A stretch of 64,000 nt of DNA from Epiperipatus broadwayi (Eukaryota > Onychophora > Udeonychophora > Euonychophora > Peripatidae), in assembly GCA_028023455.1 (NCBI GenBank), contig JAQFVV010006215.1, positions 11,821,473 through 11,885,472 of the forward strand, written 5' to 3'. Below the pieces are notes generated by a model that was given only the letters and a program-made list of their open reading frames with translations, was not told the DNA's origin and did no database searches. Position 1 is the stretch's first letter. The number at the start of each line of letters is the position of its first letter. The position numbers and the translations under genes were made by a program. This document shows positions 51,364-62,962 of this stretch, in pieces.

Positions 51364-51524
51364 ATTATTAAGATCGCATGATCACCATTTCATATGCTTA
51401 CACATGTTAATAAGAGTACCAAATTCTCCATACAGTAGTCCCACCAAGTGCAAGCCATTGATTACGAACTCTTGCATTTTGTGGCACTCTCTATGGAGAG
51501 TTTGGTACTCTTATTATTAAGATC
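51364..51524. mobile_element. hairpin element of the dispersed family, 12-bp target-site duplication
   Basis: ATTATTAAGATC is repeated exactly at 51,364-51,375 and 51,513-51,524. Inverted arms of 25 nt (51,408-51,432; 51,492-51,516) have a single mismatch, and weaker pairing continues inward. The right arm overlaps the right duplication by 4 nt and a 32-nt tail (51,376-51,407) lies on the left. The tail and body resemble 62,366-62,460 (CATGA-CAC--TTTC-TATG-TTACACA, then CCATACAGTA). Confidence 0.8.
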
Positions 51525-51849
51525 TTATGTGCGCGGACAGTAATTTGTTTTTACAAGTTTGACTATATAAGATATTGTTATTTGTGTACGTGCGTGTGTT
51601 TCATTGAGAGAGAAAGAGGTCCAGAAACAAAAATGGTGCATGTAGTAAAATAAAATAAGAAAGGAAAATGTTTTGGCTTGAGATTATATTAAATGCTGAT
51701 TTTCTTTTCCGTACAAAAAGATGGCATATTATTACAAAATGTTACCATTGACTTCTTTAGAAAATAGCATGAGAAGAAAATCTACAGTTAACTTACTGCG
51801 AGGAAGACTGGAGATAGTAATCAATCATTTCATTCTTTAATGGCAGAAA

Positions 51850-52760
51850 AATTGAAAAAGATTAATACGATACGATAGTCAGAAATTTAAAATCTTTTTT
51901 GTTTATCAATAATAAAAATATTGATTCTTTAAATACGTATGTGTGTATGTATAAAATGATTAAGCACATTGTCTTTTGAGCAAGCATAAATAGCACAATC
52001 ATCAGCGTATTATAAATCCAGATTTCAAAAAGATTAAGTCTTTGTTTTCGCATTTAATTTATTTAGATTAAAAATTCTACTGTCAAATCTATTTACATAT
52101 TGATCCCTGATTCATAAAGCTGCCTATAAACAGTTTTAAATACCACTACCATAAAAATTGAAACAATATTGGAGTCTGTACACATTCTTGTTTAACACCA
52201 GTTTTCATTTCAAGTGACACGGATTTTCCACTTGTAGTAATAAAACTTCATCACATTCTAACATATAGAAGCTTTGTAATGCAAATAAACTTTGGAGGTC
52301 AACTAACTAATTTCAAACAATATTATAGACGTGTTTGATTAACTAAACCAATAAAAACAACATACAAAACAGTCTTTTGTTCCTCTACTCTGCATTTGCA
52401 AGGCAACAAACACCATATCTATAATGCTTCTTTAGTCTCTAAAATCACATTTTTTCTGATAACTATTTATCTCTGACTGGAACAAATCTATTCAAACAAA
52501 TCCTTGAAATTATTGTGATATTATCTATTCTTTTTATTTTTTAAAATTGGAACAATAGAAACATTCTTAACATCTAAAAAGTGCCAATATTTTTGAAGTT
52601 ATAATATCACCACTATATTTTACAATTTCTCCAGATATTTCATCACTACCTGCAGTTTATCCATTTCTTAGATTACAATAGTTTATTTTTATTTCATTAA
52701 GCAAGATATTTTTGTCCAAATCAAAATGAGGAAATAAAATGGATATATCATTAAAAGTCA
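51850..52760 (-). pseudogene. non-LTR reverse transcriptase of a second LINE lineage, antisense
   Basis: Minus-strand frames read in order: a degraded N-terminal part near 52,560-52,700; TGVKQECVQTPIL (about 52,168-52,207), equivalent to the NGVKQGCVLAPTLF block; and YADDCAIYA (51,983-52,009), with the catalytic Asp pair intact. A piece near 52,385-52,440 (PCKCRVEEQKTVLY) and the following FIG-SYKSVYNIV match the lineage's FVDLxKAFDTVNR region imperfectly. Frame breaks and stops between the blocks make it inactive. Confidence 0.75.
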
Positions 52761-53990
52761 TCACTCGATTCTAATATCATTATTTAAAAGATGATAAAAA
52801 TACTCTTTCCACTTATTTAAAATATCACTGCTAACTTAAATGAATGTCATCAAGTGGATTTAATAGGATTTTAATATTAAATGTCACTTTTATTGCATCA
52901 AAAAGACTAGAATGACCACAATCAGAGAGTCTGCATCTCCTTTGCAATTTTCATCCACTAATCTTTTTTTTTTTGCTTTCTTGTCAGTCATTAAACTCTT
53001 GTCTTCATATCTTTATATTTATTATGAAACTCCACATTTAATTTATTATTCTGCCAAATCAGAAAATTTTATATTTTTCCTCTAATAATAAAATCATTGT
53101 TACAAAACACGTCATGATTCTGTTTTTTTAATGAACCCAAAAATAGATTTATTCATATCCATAAGAGAATTTCATAGTCCTGAAGATCCAAATTAACAAT
53201 GTTAGTGTTTAATCACTGTTAAAATTCTTCTAAAGAATGAACATCAATTTTAACTTTTGAATATGATTGGAATAATATTTATTTTTTTAATGTAACTATC
53301 ATTTTAATCTTTGAGTGTACTGATTTATAAACTGACTAATTTGTAATTGCTCTTATAATGTGAGCTTTTTGTATTCTGATCTCTAACTATAATGTAATTT
53401 ATTAAATGACATTGTTTTAAGCATGGATGTGTCCATGTTCCTTACAGTGATTTTTCTACCTAAACAAAATATTTGTGATAATCAGCACATGCACCGGGAA
53501 AATTGAATAAAAAAATTTACAGTATCAATATTGTTATTATTTTCAACAATTTTTGACCCAAAAACCTACTATTTGAATAACCACATAAAATCTCCAAAAA
53601 TAAAATTTGATCTGTTAGTGATAATGCAATAATAATGCAATCCAGTAAGGAATAAAAGGTTTTTTTTCTCTGAATCCAATGTTGGAGAATATACACTAAT
53701 AAAATAAGCCTAGTCTATTGTGCAAATTAACTTCTAACATTACTAGTCTTTCATTGATATAATAAGGAGTTTCAAGAATAAAAGATACAAAATTAGACTT
53801 TATAGCAAATAGAATACCATGTTTTTCTTTCACTGACTTATTTGGCCTTCCAAAAAAACTGTAGCCATCTATTTGTTTTATTATGCTTTATTTTTATAAA
53901 AGACAAGTCTTAATAAAAGCAGTTATACCACTCTTAAATCTTTATAGCTCCTTAGTTTTCCAGTACTGTTCATTGTTCTGATCTTGAGGA
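52761..53990 (-). pseudogene. AP-endonuclease region of the same antisense LINE
   Basis: On the minus strand, order and content fit the endonuclease preceding the reverse transcriptase. IDGYSFFGRPNKSVKEKHGI then LFAIKSNF lies at about 53,790-53,870. INERLVMLEVNL follows (about 53,725-53,765), then FGDF (about 53,590-53,620, compare LGDFNARVG) and a decayed HWHLIDYIIVRDQNTK-like piece near 53,365-53,400. Stops and frame changes interrupt it throughout. The 5' boundary is uncertain. Confidence 0.7.
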
Positions 53991-56039
53991 GTTTGTATGA
54001 GTTAAGGTTTGCATATTCCATGTTATCTTAGGGCAAAATTAGATTTGTAATATTTATCTTTAGATCTATCACTATCTATTGCCATACTACTATTACTGAT
54101 ATTATTTCTATTGCTCTAATGATTAATCTAACAGGCATGACAATGCAGCCAGTCTATATAATTATAGTCCATTTTTAAGAATCTATCTACTTCTGGGGTA
54201 TGCAGAAGATATCTAAACAGAGATCCCTACATATACTATATTTGTCATCTGTAATCCTGCCTCAAATTCAGTCCAAACTAATACAATAATGATTATATTG
54301 ACTTGAGAAAATATCTTATTTAAGGACTACCATCCTAATAAATCTGTCCCCATCATTGCTATCTGCATTTTTGAGGACTTGAGACAAAAAAAATGGAAAA
54401 AGGAATTGGCATCAGAAATGTTGTGTGTATAGCTAAAGAATACAGCTGTGATTTGTCAAATACCTAATCCTGCCAGCAGAGTATAGGGCATGAGAGTTTT
54501 ATGAAGGCTCATTTCTATACTAACTTAAGTAATGTGGAACAGACAACAGAAAATGTGGAACAGACAACAGAAAGACAGAAAATACTGTTTGTAACAGAAA
54601 CTGTACCTAGTCTTCAATGAATCAACATCACATATTGCAAGACAATAGGAGGTATTCTTGGTGAAGCACTGTTTATCACACACAGTTAATTCTTATACTG
54701 AATGTCATACTATTATCCATTATCTGTGCAATGTATTAGTAATCCAAGTACTTAACCTAATACGCTGTTGTCTGTTTTGACTATTTCCAGGCAAAATATT
54801 TTAATTGCATATATTTCATTCTTCAAATTACCAAAGAACACAATATATTGGTTATGCTTATATCACAGCTTTATTAGTGTAATGTTTTTATTTTCTATAA
54901 ATAAATATTTAGCCATGTCTGAATTAAATTTTTCCATTATATTTACTAATACAAAAACAAATTTAGATATAAGAGGATCTAAATTAATGTCCTTAATAAG
55001 TTTTCCTCAAAAAGCAGTTATATTGTCTCTAGCAAGAATTCAGTTAAAGATTCTTTTTTAATCAAGCAGTAAAAAAAAATATTTGTTTGATTTCATATTG
55101 ATAGTATTGTTAAGATCTGAATGGATACTCAGCTAGTGCTCACGTTACTCAAACTGAACAGCTGCCTAGAAACAGAGCTCAGTGAGGAGCCTGTATAATG
55201 TGTAACGGTCATATTATTATGCAAAATAGATGTTTTTGTAAAATATATATTTTTGTAAAAGATAGTCTATTTTGAGTGTTCTATTTTTTTTACAAAATAT
55301 TTGCTTAAAAATCGACTGTTGGCAATTTTTAGAGAGGATTGTGTGTGTATGTGTGTGCAAGTAGATGACCTTTCCTAAGGTGCAAAATAATTTGATGCCA
55401 TATCTGAGAGGATACAGTTGTTTGTAAAATAATTACAATTCTTACTGGAAAATGCAATAAATAATTAAAGCTAAAAAGCAAACTATGTTTATATTTTGAT
55501 ATCAAAAATTTTTTTTAACTTTTACAGACAAACAATCATGACAAAATTACAGAATTTATTTCTGTACTTTTTTTTTAAGAATTAATTTTTTAATCCTAAT
55601 TTATGACATATTTATTTCTTTAAAATATATTTTATATTATATTAATGGAAAAGGTAAAAAAAGAAAGTGAATTTTTTAAAAAATAATTATTAGAGATTAT
55701 TTTATGAATGTGCTATCTTCTTTTTTAAAATGAAATTAAGTCTTTATTATTATATTTTTATATTAATTGACATTTTTTTCTTTTTAAATAATATAACATT
55801 CACTATCTCTTTATTTAAGTATAACTTTCTTTTATGTCTAATATCAATCTTATCTAAGCCAATTCAAAAGATGATCTATAGAATGCTATTAATGTTTCGA
55901 AAATAACCTATAAATTTGATTTAGTTATTTATATTCAAAAATACAGATACCTTATCAGCCAATGATGTAAAAAAAATGTTCATTATCTTTTACTTTAGAT
56001 CATTACTAATTTGGGAATATAAATCAATTTTAAAATGTT
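53991..56039. other. spacer with an unrecognised repeat-like block
   Basis: No gene supported. The part at 54,360-54,700 is GC-richer and holds a 21-bp tandem duplication (AATGTGGAACAGACAACAGA at about 54,531 and 54,552). It looks like an old dispersed repeat. The block at 55,130-55,210 is also GC-richer. The 97-codon plus frame at 54,768-55,061 has no recognisable domain. Confidence 0.3.
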
Positions 56040-57752
56040 GGTAGTTTTTAGCGTAGAAAAAGGATAGAAAATTAGATTTCAATGATAAAATGGTGTGGAA
56101 AAGAGTCGAAAATGATATAAGAAAGTATAATTGTGAACTAGCAAGAAAATCTGTACTAGAGGATAAAAGTCTAAAGAGTGTAAAACAACATTTTGATATT
56201 GGTAGGAAATTTATATCTGCAATAAGAAAAAAAGATGGCATTATTACTAAAAAGAGAGATGACATCATGAAATGTGTAGAAGACTTCTATCAAGAATTAT
56301 ATAGTAATAAAAAACAAGTGCCTCCTATACCTATTATATCTTCTGAATTGACCAGAATTTTGAATGAGAAAGTGAAAAAATAGAAAAAATTTTAGCAAAG
56401 TCATATACCAAATGTCTAAATGATAAAGATGTACCAGATGATTGGAAGAATGCAGTATTAATATTAATATTTTAAAAAGGTGATAAAGAAGATATTAGAA
56501 ATTACAGACCTATCGTCTTTTATCAGTTTTATACAAAAATTTTATTAAGATAATTACAACTCGTCTACAGAAAACACTGGATTTCCACCAACCAAGAGAA
56601 CAGGCTGGATTTAAAAGTGGTTTTAATACAATAGATCATATCCAGGTATTGAAAGAAGTTATAGAAAGGACAAATGAATATGAATTGCCATTATGCTTAG
56701 GATTTGTAGATTAGGAAAAGGCATTTGATTCTATAAACATTTATTTCTTCAGTGATTAAAGCATTGGATCATCAAGTTGTAGATCCAGGATATTGTCATA
56801 TTTTAAAGAATATTTATAAAAATGCAACAGCAACAATTAGATTACATAATGATAGTAGGAAAATCAAAATTGAAATGGGTGTAAGACAGGGTGACTCCAT
56901 ATCTCCAAAACTTTTTACAGCAGTGTTGCAAGAAGTATTTTGTGGATTAAAATGGGAAGCTAAAGGAGTGAAAGTAAATAGAGATTATTTAAATCATTTA
57001 GATTTTACAGATGTAGTTGTTTTTGCAAATAATGCTTTAGAGCTACAGGAAATGTTGCAGGAGTTATCAGATGAAAGTAGGACTAAAGATAAATGTTAAA
57101 AAGACTAAAGTAATGTTTAATAGATTTTCTCAAAATATGAAAATAAAGATTGATTATAATGAGTTAGAAGAAGTTAACAGTTACAAATATCTCGGTCAGA
57201 TTATTAATACAGATTGAAATATAATGGATGAAATTAATCATAGAATTAAACTTGGTTGGAGTGCTTTTGGTAGAAATAACTTGATACTAAAAGGAAATAT
57301 GCCTAAATGAAGGTTTTTAATAAATGTGTTTTGCCAGTTTTTAGTTATGGATCTGAGACTTGGACACTTAATAAAAGAGCAATACAGAGACTTCAGACCA
57401 CTCAAAGAAGTATGGAGAGATGCATGTTGGGAGTAACAAGAAGAGATTGAAAATGCAATGTATGGGTAAGAGAACAAACAGGTGTTACTGACCTCATTGA
57501 AAAAATTAAAAGACTGAAGTGGAGTTGGGCTGGGTATATTGCTAGAAGAAATGATAATAGATGGACAATTGAAATTTTAAACTGGATTCCAAGAGATTTT
57601 AAAAGACCCAGAAAGAGACCACATGTGAGATGGATGGATGAAATAAGAAAGTGTGTAGGGGGTGTTGTGGAGAAGAGAAGCCAAAGATAAGAAAAGATGG
57701 ATTGAACTTGGAGAGACCTTCATGCTGCAGTGGATTGATAATGGTTGATGAT
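56040..57752 (+). pseudogene. RTE-type LINE, sense, 5'-truncated, reverse transcriptase with altered catalytic box
   Basis: A 97-codon frame (56,090-56,383) holds KRVENDIRKYNCELARKSVL. Next come broken frames with VPDDWKNAVLI (about 56,433) and QAGFKSGFNTIDHI (about 56,602). The 115-codon frame 56,752-57,099 carries LKNIYKNATATIRLHND, GVRQGDSISPKLFTAVLQE and LDFTDVVVFANN. The catalytic box is FTDV where the family has FADD, so the second Asp is lost. The C-terminal tail (KTKVMFNRF to about 57,730) follows with frame changes, ending in a (TGA)n tail at 57,745-57,761. The element is dead. Confidence 0.88.
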
Positions 57753-60700
57753 GATGATGAATGCAAGCCTGCTGCCTTTAACAAATGTAAAATAGGATAA
57801 TTCATCATAGAAATATAACCATTTCAACTAAATTTATTGTATTTAAAGCTATTATTCTGTGTAATTTATTGTGTAGAAATTAAATATATATCTCTTGAAA
57901 ATGTAATATTCTGGAAAAAGTTAATTTAAGGATACTGCATAATATTCTGAAAAGATAATGGCAGCATCATTAGACCAATTTGGATGTTAGTTCTGCTTTC
58001 TGGATGTGAGAACATTAAATTTATTGTGATGGTGCTCTTCATTTTATTACTCATGTTAAGAGAATAAATAGTAATAAGTTTTTTTAAATGAATGGAAACA
58101 AATTTTTCAAAAAGTATTTTAGAATGAATTTGAATAGTAATTTGCAGAAGAAGAAGAAGAAGATCCCATTTACATTATAAAACTTATTTTAAAGACTTTT
58201 TAAAAAGGTGGAATACTGATTGTTTTTATGGGGGGTTATGCATGAGAATAGAAATCACAATTTGTGAAAGTATTTAGGTCTTTTTTAGAAAAAATTGTGG
58301 AAAGAAGGATTGAATCATATAGCTATCATAAAATTTACATTTAACTTTTGTTTTTTTTTTTTGCCTTTCTTTACTATGTCTTTTGTTCTTTTAAAATTTT
58401 AAAAACCATATTGTTTTATGAATATTTTTGTATATATTTTTATAAACTTATTCATGGTTATGTATTTAATAAACTGAAAAGTTATTTACAGGTTTGTTTA
58501 AATAATATTTATATATATATACAAATGTGTAAACATATATGATATTAAATTATAGTTACAAAACAAGCTGGTATTAGCTCTATATTTATTAAATCAATTA
58601 ATAATTGGTAAGTAAATTATAAAGTTAACCCATTTTTATTAAATATATTTAATAATATAGATCCCCTCCCTATTTATAAATTATATTTAATTTTTATAAA
58701 AAATAAAAATATATAGAACAGACATTGATATATAAAAATGTATGTATGGAAACATCTATACAATTTAGGCAGGTAAGAATTATATCATATTATGAATGAA
58801 TTATATAATACATGTGTATATAAATAAAGGATTGATCATAATATTAACGTGTTCACATATATGTGAATTTTAAAAACAGAAATCATATAATCAGTTTGCA
58901 TATAGTTATCAGAATTCAAAATGACCATGAGTGCATACTAAATCAGTACTGAATATTTTTATATTATGAATTTGGAAAAAAAAAAATGAGATTCTGTCTT
59001 AGGAAATCAAGGAATAGCACGTTACTTTTTACACAAGTTGTTAGATCATGTCAATAGTGAATCATTATATCAGATTTTATTAATTAGTATCAAAACAAAG
59101 AAAGAAGAGAAATAAGAAGACAGCAATCGAATTAAACTCTTTAGATAATCATATTAGAAAAGAAATAATGTATCAGGGATTGCATTTTTAATTCAGGACA
59201 TTTTTAATAATATTTTTAGAGTTTTTTTATTACGGAATAGACTTAAGAAGATTTTTTTAACATTTTATAAAGATTATTATATTTTTATTCATTTTATCAA
59301 AGTGAAAAAATACACTGCGTCATACATATTATAATTTAAACACAAAATACTAATTTATTCTTATATAGTTGTTTTGAGATTTTGGAAGAACAAGCCGTAG
59401 GAAATCATTATAAAGAAAATTGTAATCAAGATCAATAAGTGATTGTTGATAAGGATGCTGCCTCTGAGAAGGAAACTAACGCTTTTTTTAAAAAAAAAAA
59501 AAGATATAAAAACTGTCAAAACTTTGTTTACTCCACTTTGCATTTATTATAAAAGAGAAAAAGAAGATATAGTTTTGTCAACTCCTACTCTTCTAATTAG
59601 ATGCTGATAGCATACTTTCTTTTTCAAATTATCATACCTATCAAGTATTTAACTTGCAAACTGAATGTAAATTTTGAAAAGAAATACTGAAAAAAAAAAA
59701 AAAATCATTTTATGAAAAAAATTCCAATATTGACAACTTATTGCTTTATATCAATAAAAAATATTTATTTCATTTAAATCATTCATATTTTGAAAAAAAA
59801 TGTTGAAATTTTTAAAGAAAGGTTAATTTTAAAAGACTCTATTAGTAAGTTAGTCTTGGATTCTCGACGATTTTAAAAGTTAATACAACTTTCAACATTA
59901 AAAGACTGCTAGATGTCACTAATTATCAAACAACTTTGTGAGCGTTATCTGTTTAAGCTAAATGTTTTTAAATACTGAAATAAAAGAAAAATGTATTAAA
60001 TTTAAAAACGCATAAATAATTCCGAAAAAAAAGAGAAAGTAATAATGAGTAAATTATATAAATGAATGCATATAAATTGGCCGATAAGTTTTAATATTTA
60101 TATAAAATTCTCCATTTTTATCTAAATCCGATACGAAAACAAAGAAAAATATTTATTTTAATATTGTTTTTTTTCTTCTTTCTTCCCCTTTTTAAGCTCC
60201 CGTTTTCTATCTTTGCTACCTCACTAATTTCTTTCTCTTTATTCTTTTTAATTCTTGCTTTGTCCCCCCCCCCCTCTATAAACTATATTCTGATCATTTT
60301 ACAATTTTGTTACTCGCTTATAAATACAAGCATGACTATTATTTGCTGAAATGAGCTTTAAATTAGCTCTCAAAACAGTCTTAAAATAACAACAACAAAA
60401 AAAACGTATTTGATAAATCAGTTGTTATTAAACTATTAACGTAATTCATTTCACTATCGTATTATTAGATAATTATTCTTGATACTATAAAAGTTTGTAA
60501 TAATAACTGGAGAACAATAATAAGTTTCCAAAGATGCAAATGTCCACCACTCTTGATTAACTATAATTTTCATTGCCATTTTTTTTTTGTTTCTGCTGTT
60601 TGCTTCACTTCAAAATCTACTGGTACACTGGGTGTAACACGCGGATGTGAATTATTGTCCAAGAAGTATATTGACAAGATAATGGTGGCAAATTAGTTTG

Positions 60701-60773
60701 ATATTGATAAATAATCTTAAGTCTGAAGTATCATAAAAATTTATTGAAATTATAATTACAATTACTAAAATCC
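57753..60773. other. AT-rich spacer
   Basis: No gene recognised. It includes a (GAA)n tract at 58,147-58,163 and a poly-C run at 60,264-60,274. Short frames at 57,599-57,808 are antisense to the LINE tail; others look like chance. Confidence 0.4.
60740..60745 (-). terminator. candidate polyadenylation signal
   Basis: AATAAA on the minus strand, 29 nt downstream of the stop of the possible exon at 60,774-60,983. The hexamer is frequent by chance in AT-rich DNA, so only its position supports it. Confidence 0.25.
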
Positions 60774-60983
60774 TTAATGAACTGCTTCAGTGATTTTATT
60801 GAAAGTCATCTGGCTTTCAATGTATAATTTTCTGACAAGTAGATGAACATGGTCATGTAACAGCTTATAAGCTTGCCCTGGTAGAATGTGATAGTGAAGA
60901 GCTGTGAAAAATCTTTTTGCCCTAAAATTGATCTGCTTGTCTTCAAGAAATTTAAAGACTTTATTGCTAGTTAGGTGAATTAT
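60774..60983 (-). CDS. possible 3'-terminal coding exon of an unrecognised gene
   Basis: The minus-strand frame from 60,983 reads IIHLTSNKVFKFLEDKQINF and continues through LHDHVHLLVRKLYIESQ to a TAA at 60,776-60,774. It is immediately preceded by TTGCTTCAG, a plausible splice acceptor. An AATAAA lies 29 nt past the stop (60,745-60,740). The residue mix (charged and amphipathic, H/L/K-rich) looks like a folded protein, not a translated AT repeat. I recognise no family, and no upstream exon was identified with confidence. An in-frame ATG at 60,992 would be the alternative start. Confidence 0.35.
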   Translation of the reverse strand: MIHLTSNKVFKFLEDKQINFRAKRFFTALHYHILPGQAYKLLHDHVHLLVRKLYIESQMTFNKITEAVH

Positions 60984-62376
60984 CTGAAGCAACTTGCAAT
61001 CATAACAATAGTTTGTGTGTGTTTTCTATGTCTTTCTTCAGCATCATTTTTATTCTTCTAAGCAATAGTAACCTATAGATTTCTCTAGGTGTCCTATTTT
61101 ATACTCAACAAAATGAATATTTGCAAAAGATTTTACATGTCATATTAATACATCCTTGTCTGATTGCATATAAGATTGAGAAAGCATTTGTTTTTATGTT
61201 ATAATATTTCAGTCAGTTTAATAAACTTTGAAGCAAACAATAACTCTGCAGATAAATGAACTAGTTATTGTTAATAGCTTAGACTTTGTGGACATTACTT
61301 TATAGTATGATAGCCTAAATTAATTTTCCAGCAAGTGAAAGAATTGAAAGAAACCACCCTTTGTATTACCAGCAAAGATGCCTGTCAAGATGAGCTTAAA
61401 GATTGTAATAATATAAAATAAAAGTGCAATAAATAGCATCATAAATTAAGGATAGTCTAAATACCTATTTATAGAATTTGAGCAATGCATATGGATAAAA
61501 TAGAAGTGGCGTGAATTTAAAATGTTGGAAAAATCTTATGTAATCACACTATAAGCAACTAATATTGAATTAAACCATGATGTAGTAGGTAAAAATATTT
61601 TTCCATGGTCAGATGACAAATGAGTTTCTGTCACAATGGCTTGTCGTTGAAAATCATCATATGTATTTTATTCAGTAATTGTTGGAGTGATTTGATGACT
61701 AATAACATAATAATTAATTGTAAAAATAGTAATACATAATTACTATTACACATCTTGAAGGTCGTGTTTAGTTATTACAAGATAGTAATGTAAAAGTACA
61801 TAATGTTTTACACTCTTGAAGATCATTTTGTTTATTTCAAAATTGCACATAATCCCTTTACTAAGATAAAAGTGGTACCATTGAGTTTTTATCACAATAT
61901 CAGAGATATGTATTCTATAAGAATTATCTATTAAACATATGCTTAGTTACTCAGGAGCTCAAATTACAATAGTTGCAATTAGAATATCCTATTGTTCTAT
62001 TCAATTGCCAGACATAGTCTTTTCCCAACAAATAAAAAAAACATCTATTGGAAACTGATCCAGAAAATGATCACCTCAGCAGATAAATTACTTAAAGTTT
62101 TATCTTGACAGAGATATCACTTAATATACCTATCCTCTTAATGAAGAGTATTCTTATTTGAGTTTTTAATAATATTTTTTTAGTGAGAGTCAGGTGATTC
62201 CTACATCCGACAATGAGATGGAAAAAAGCTTTAAGCAATCGAAATTGTTTCAAATCAATTAACATATCAATATTGAGAAACTAAAGACAGGAACATACTT
62301 GGAATAGTCTAATGTTTTGATAAAAATTATCTTAGGCACATTCATTTTAAACTGCTATAACATTACATGACCACTG
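60984..62376. other. AT-rich spacer, perhaps intronic
   Basis: No repeat recognised. If the exon at 60,774-60,983 is real, this would be part of the intron upstream of it. A 40-codon minus frame at about 61,325-61,439 is hydrophobic and unconvincing. Confidence 0.3.
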
Positions 62377-62593
62377 TTTCTTATGTTTACACAATCTGTT
62401 AACACAGTAGCAACTTTCTTCATACAGTATGGTCATCTATTATAAGCCATAGTAATCAATGGATGCTAAAAAGTTAGCACATCAAAATCCCTATCTAGTG
62501 CATTCTCATTCAAAATCCGCAGACTAGTTTTTAGCTTATGGCTTTCATCAGTGAGATTGCTACTATGTTAACTGATTGTGTAGGCATAAGAAA
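62377..62593 (+). mobile_element. dispersed hairpin-family element with 37-nt terminal inverted repeats
   Basis: Arms 62,377-62,413 (TTTCTTATGTTTACACAATC...) and 62,557-62,593 are inverted copies with 3-4 mismatches. Internal blocks match the copies at 44,345, 51,364 and 62,830: CTTCATACAGTA, CATAGTAATCAATGG and CCGCAGACTAG. No clear target-site duplication. Confidence 0.75.
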
Positions 62594-62829
62594 TGATAAT
62601 CATGGGGTTTAATACAAATCCTATCAAAGGGTATTGATGATTATTATTGTCAAAAAGCCAAAAACACCAAAATATATAGATACTGGACTGGGTTCAGATC
62701 CTTATGGCTATATGAGCAAATTGACATGGATTGAAAATATGTTTTCAGTTTGAGCTCATAACTTTATAGTTAACCATAATTCTGGAAAAAATGCATTAAA
62801 TCCAAAGATCTAAGTACAGTGCTCTCAGA

Positions 62830-62962
62830 TCAAAGCCATAGGCTATAAACTAGTCTTGGGATATAGATAAGTAGACCCTAAATAAGAATTTTGATGCACA
62901 AATCACAGCCATTGATTACTATTTCATGTTAAGTGGAAATATTGTATGGAGAAAGTTGCTGT
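62830..62962 (-). mobile_element. dispersed hairpin-family element, antisense partial copy
   Basis: On the minus strand, CAGCAACTTTCTCCATACAA, AATAGTAATCAATGG, CCCAAGACTAG and TTATAGCCTATGGCTTTGAT follow the same order as in 62,400-62,550. It lies about 240 bp from that copy in opposite orientation. Confidence 0.75.

Noticed and set aside
54768-55061. 97-codon plus-strand frame
   Set aside because: No recognisable domain, hydrophobic AT-driven composition, no flanking splice or poly(A) context.
57599-57808. 69-codon minus-strand frame rich in His, Pro and Ser
   Set aside because: Antisense shadow of the LINE's C-terminal coding tail and (TGA)n tail.
61325-61439. 40-codon minus-strand frame upstream of the possible terminal exon
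   Set aside because: Strongly hydrophobic, no donor site in a sensible place, and could easily be chance in AT-rich DNA.
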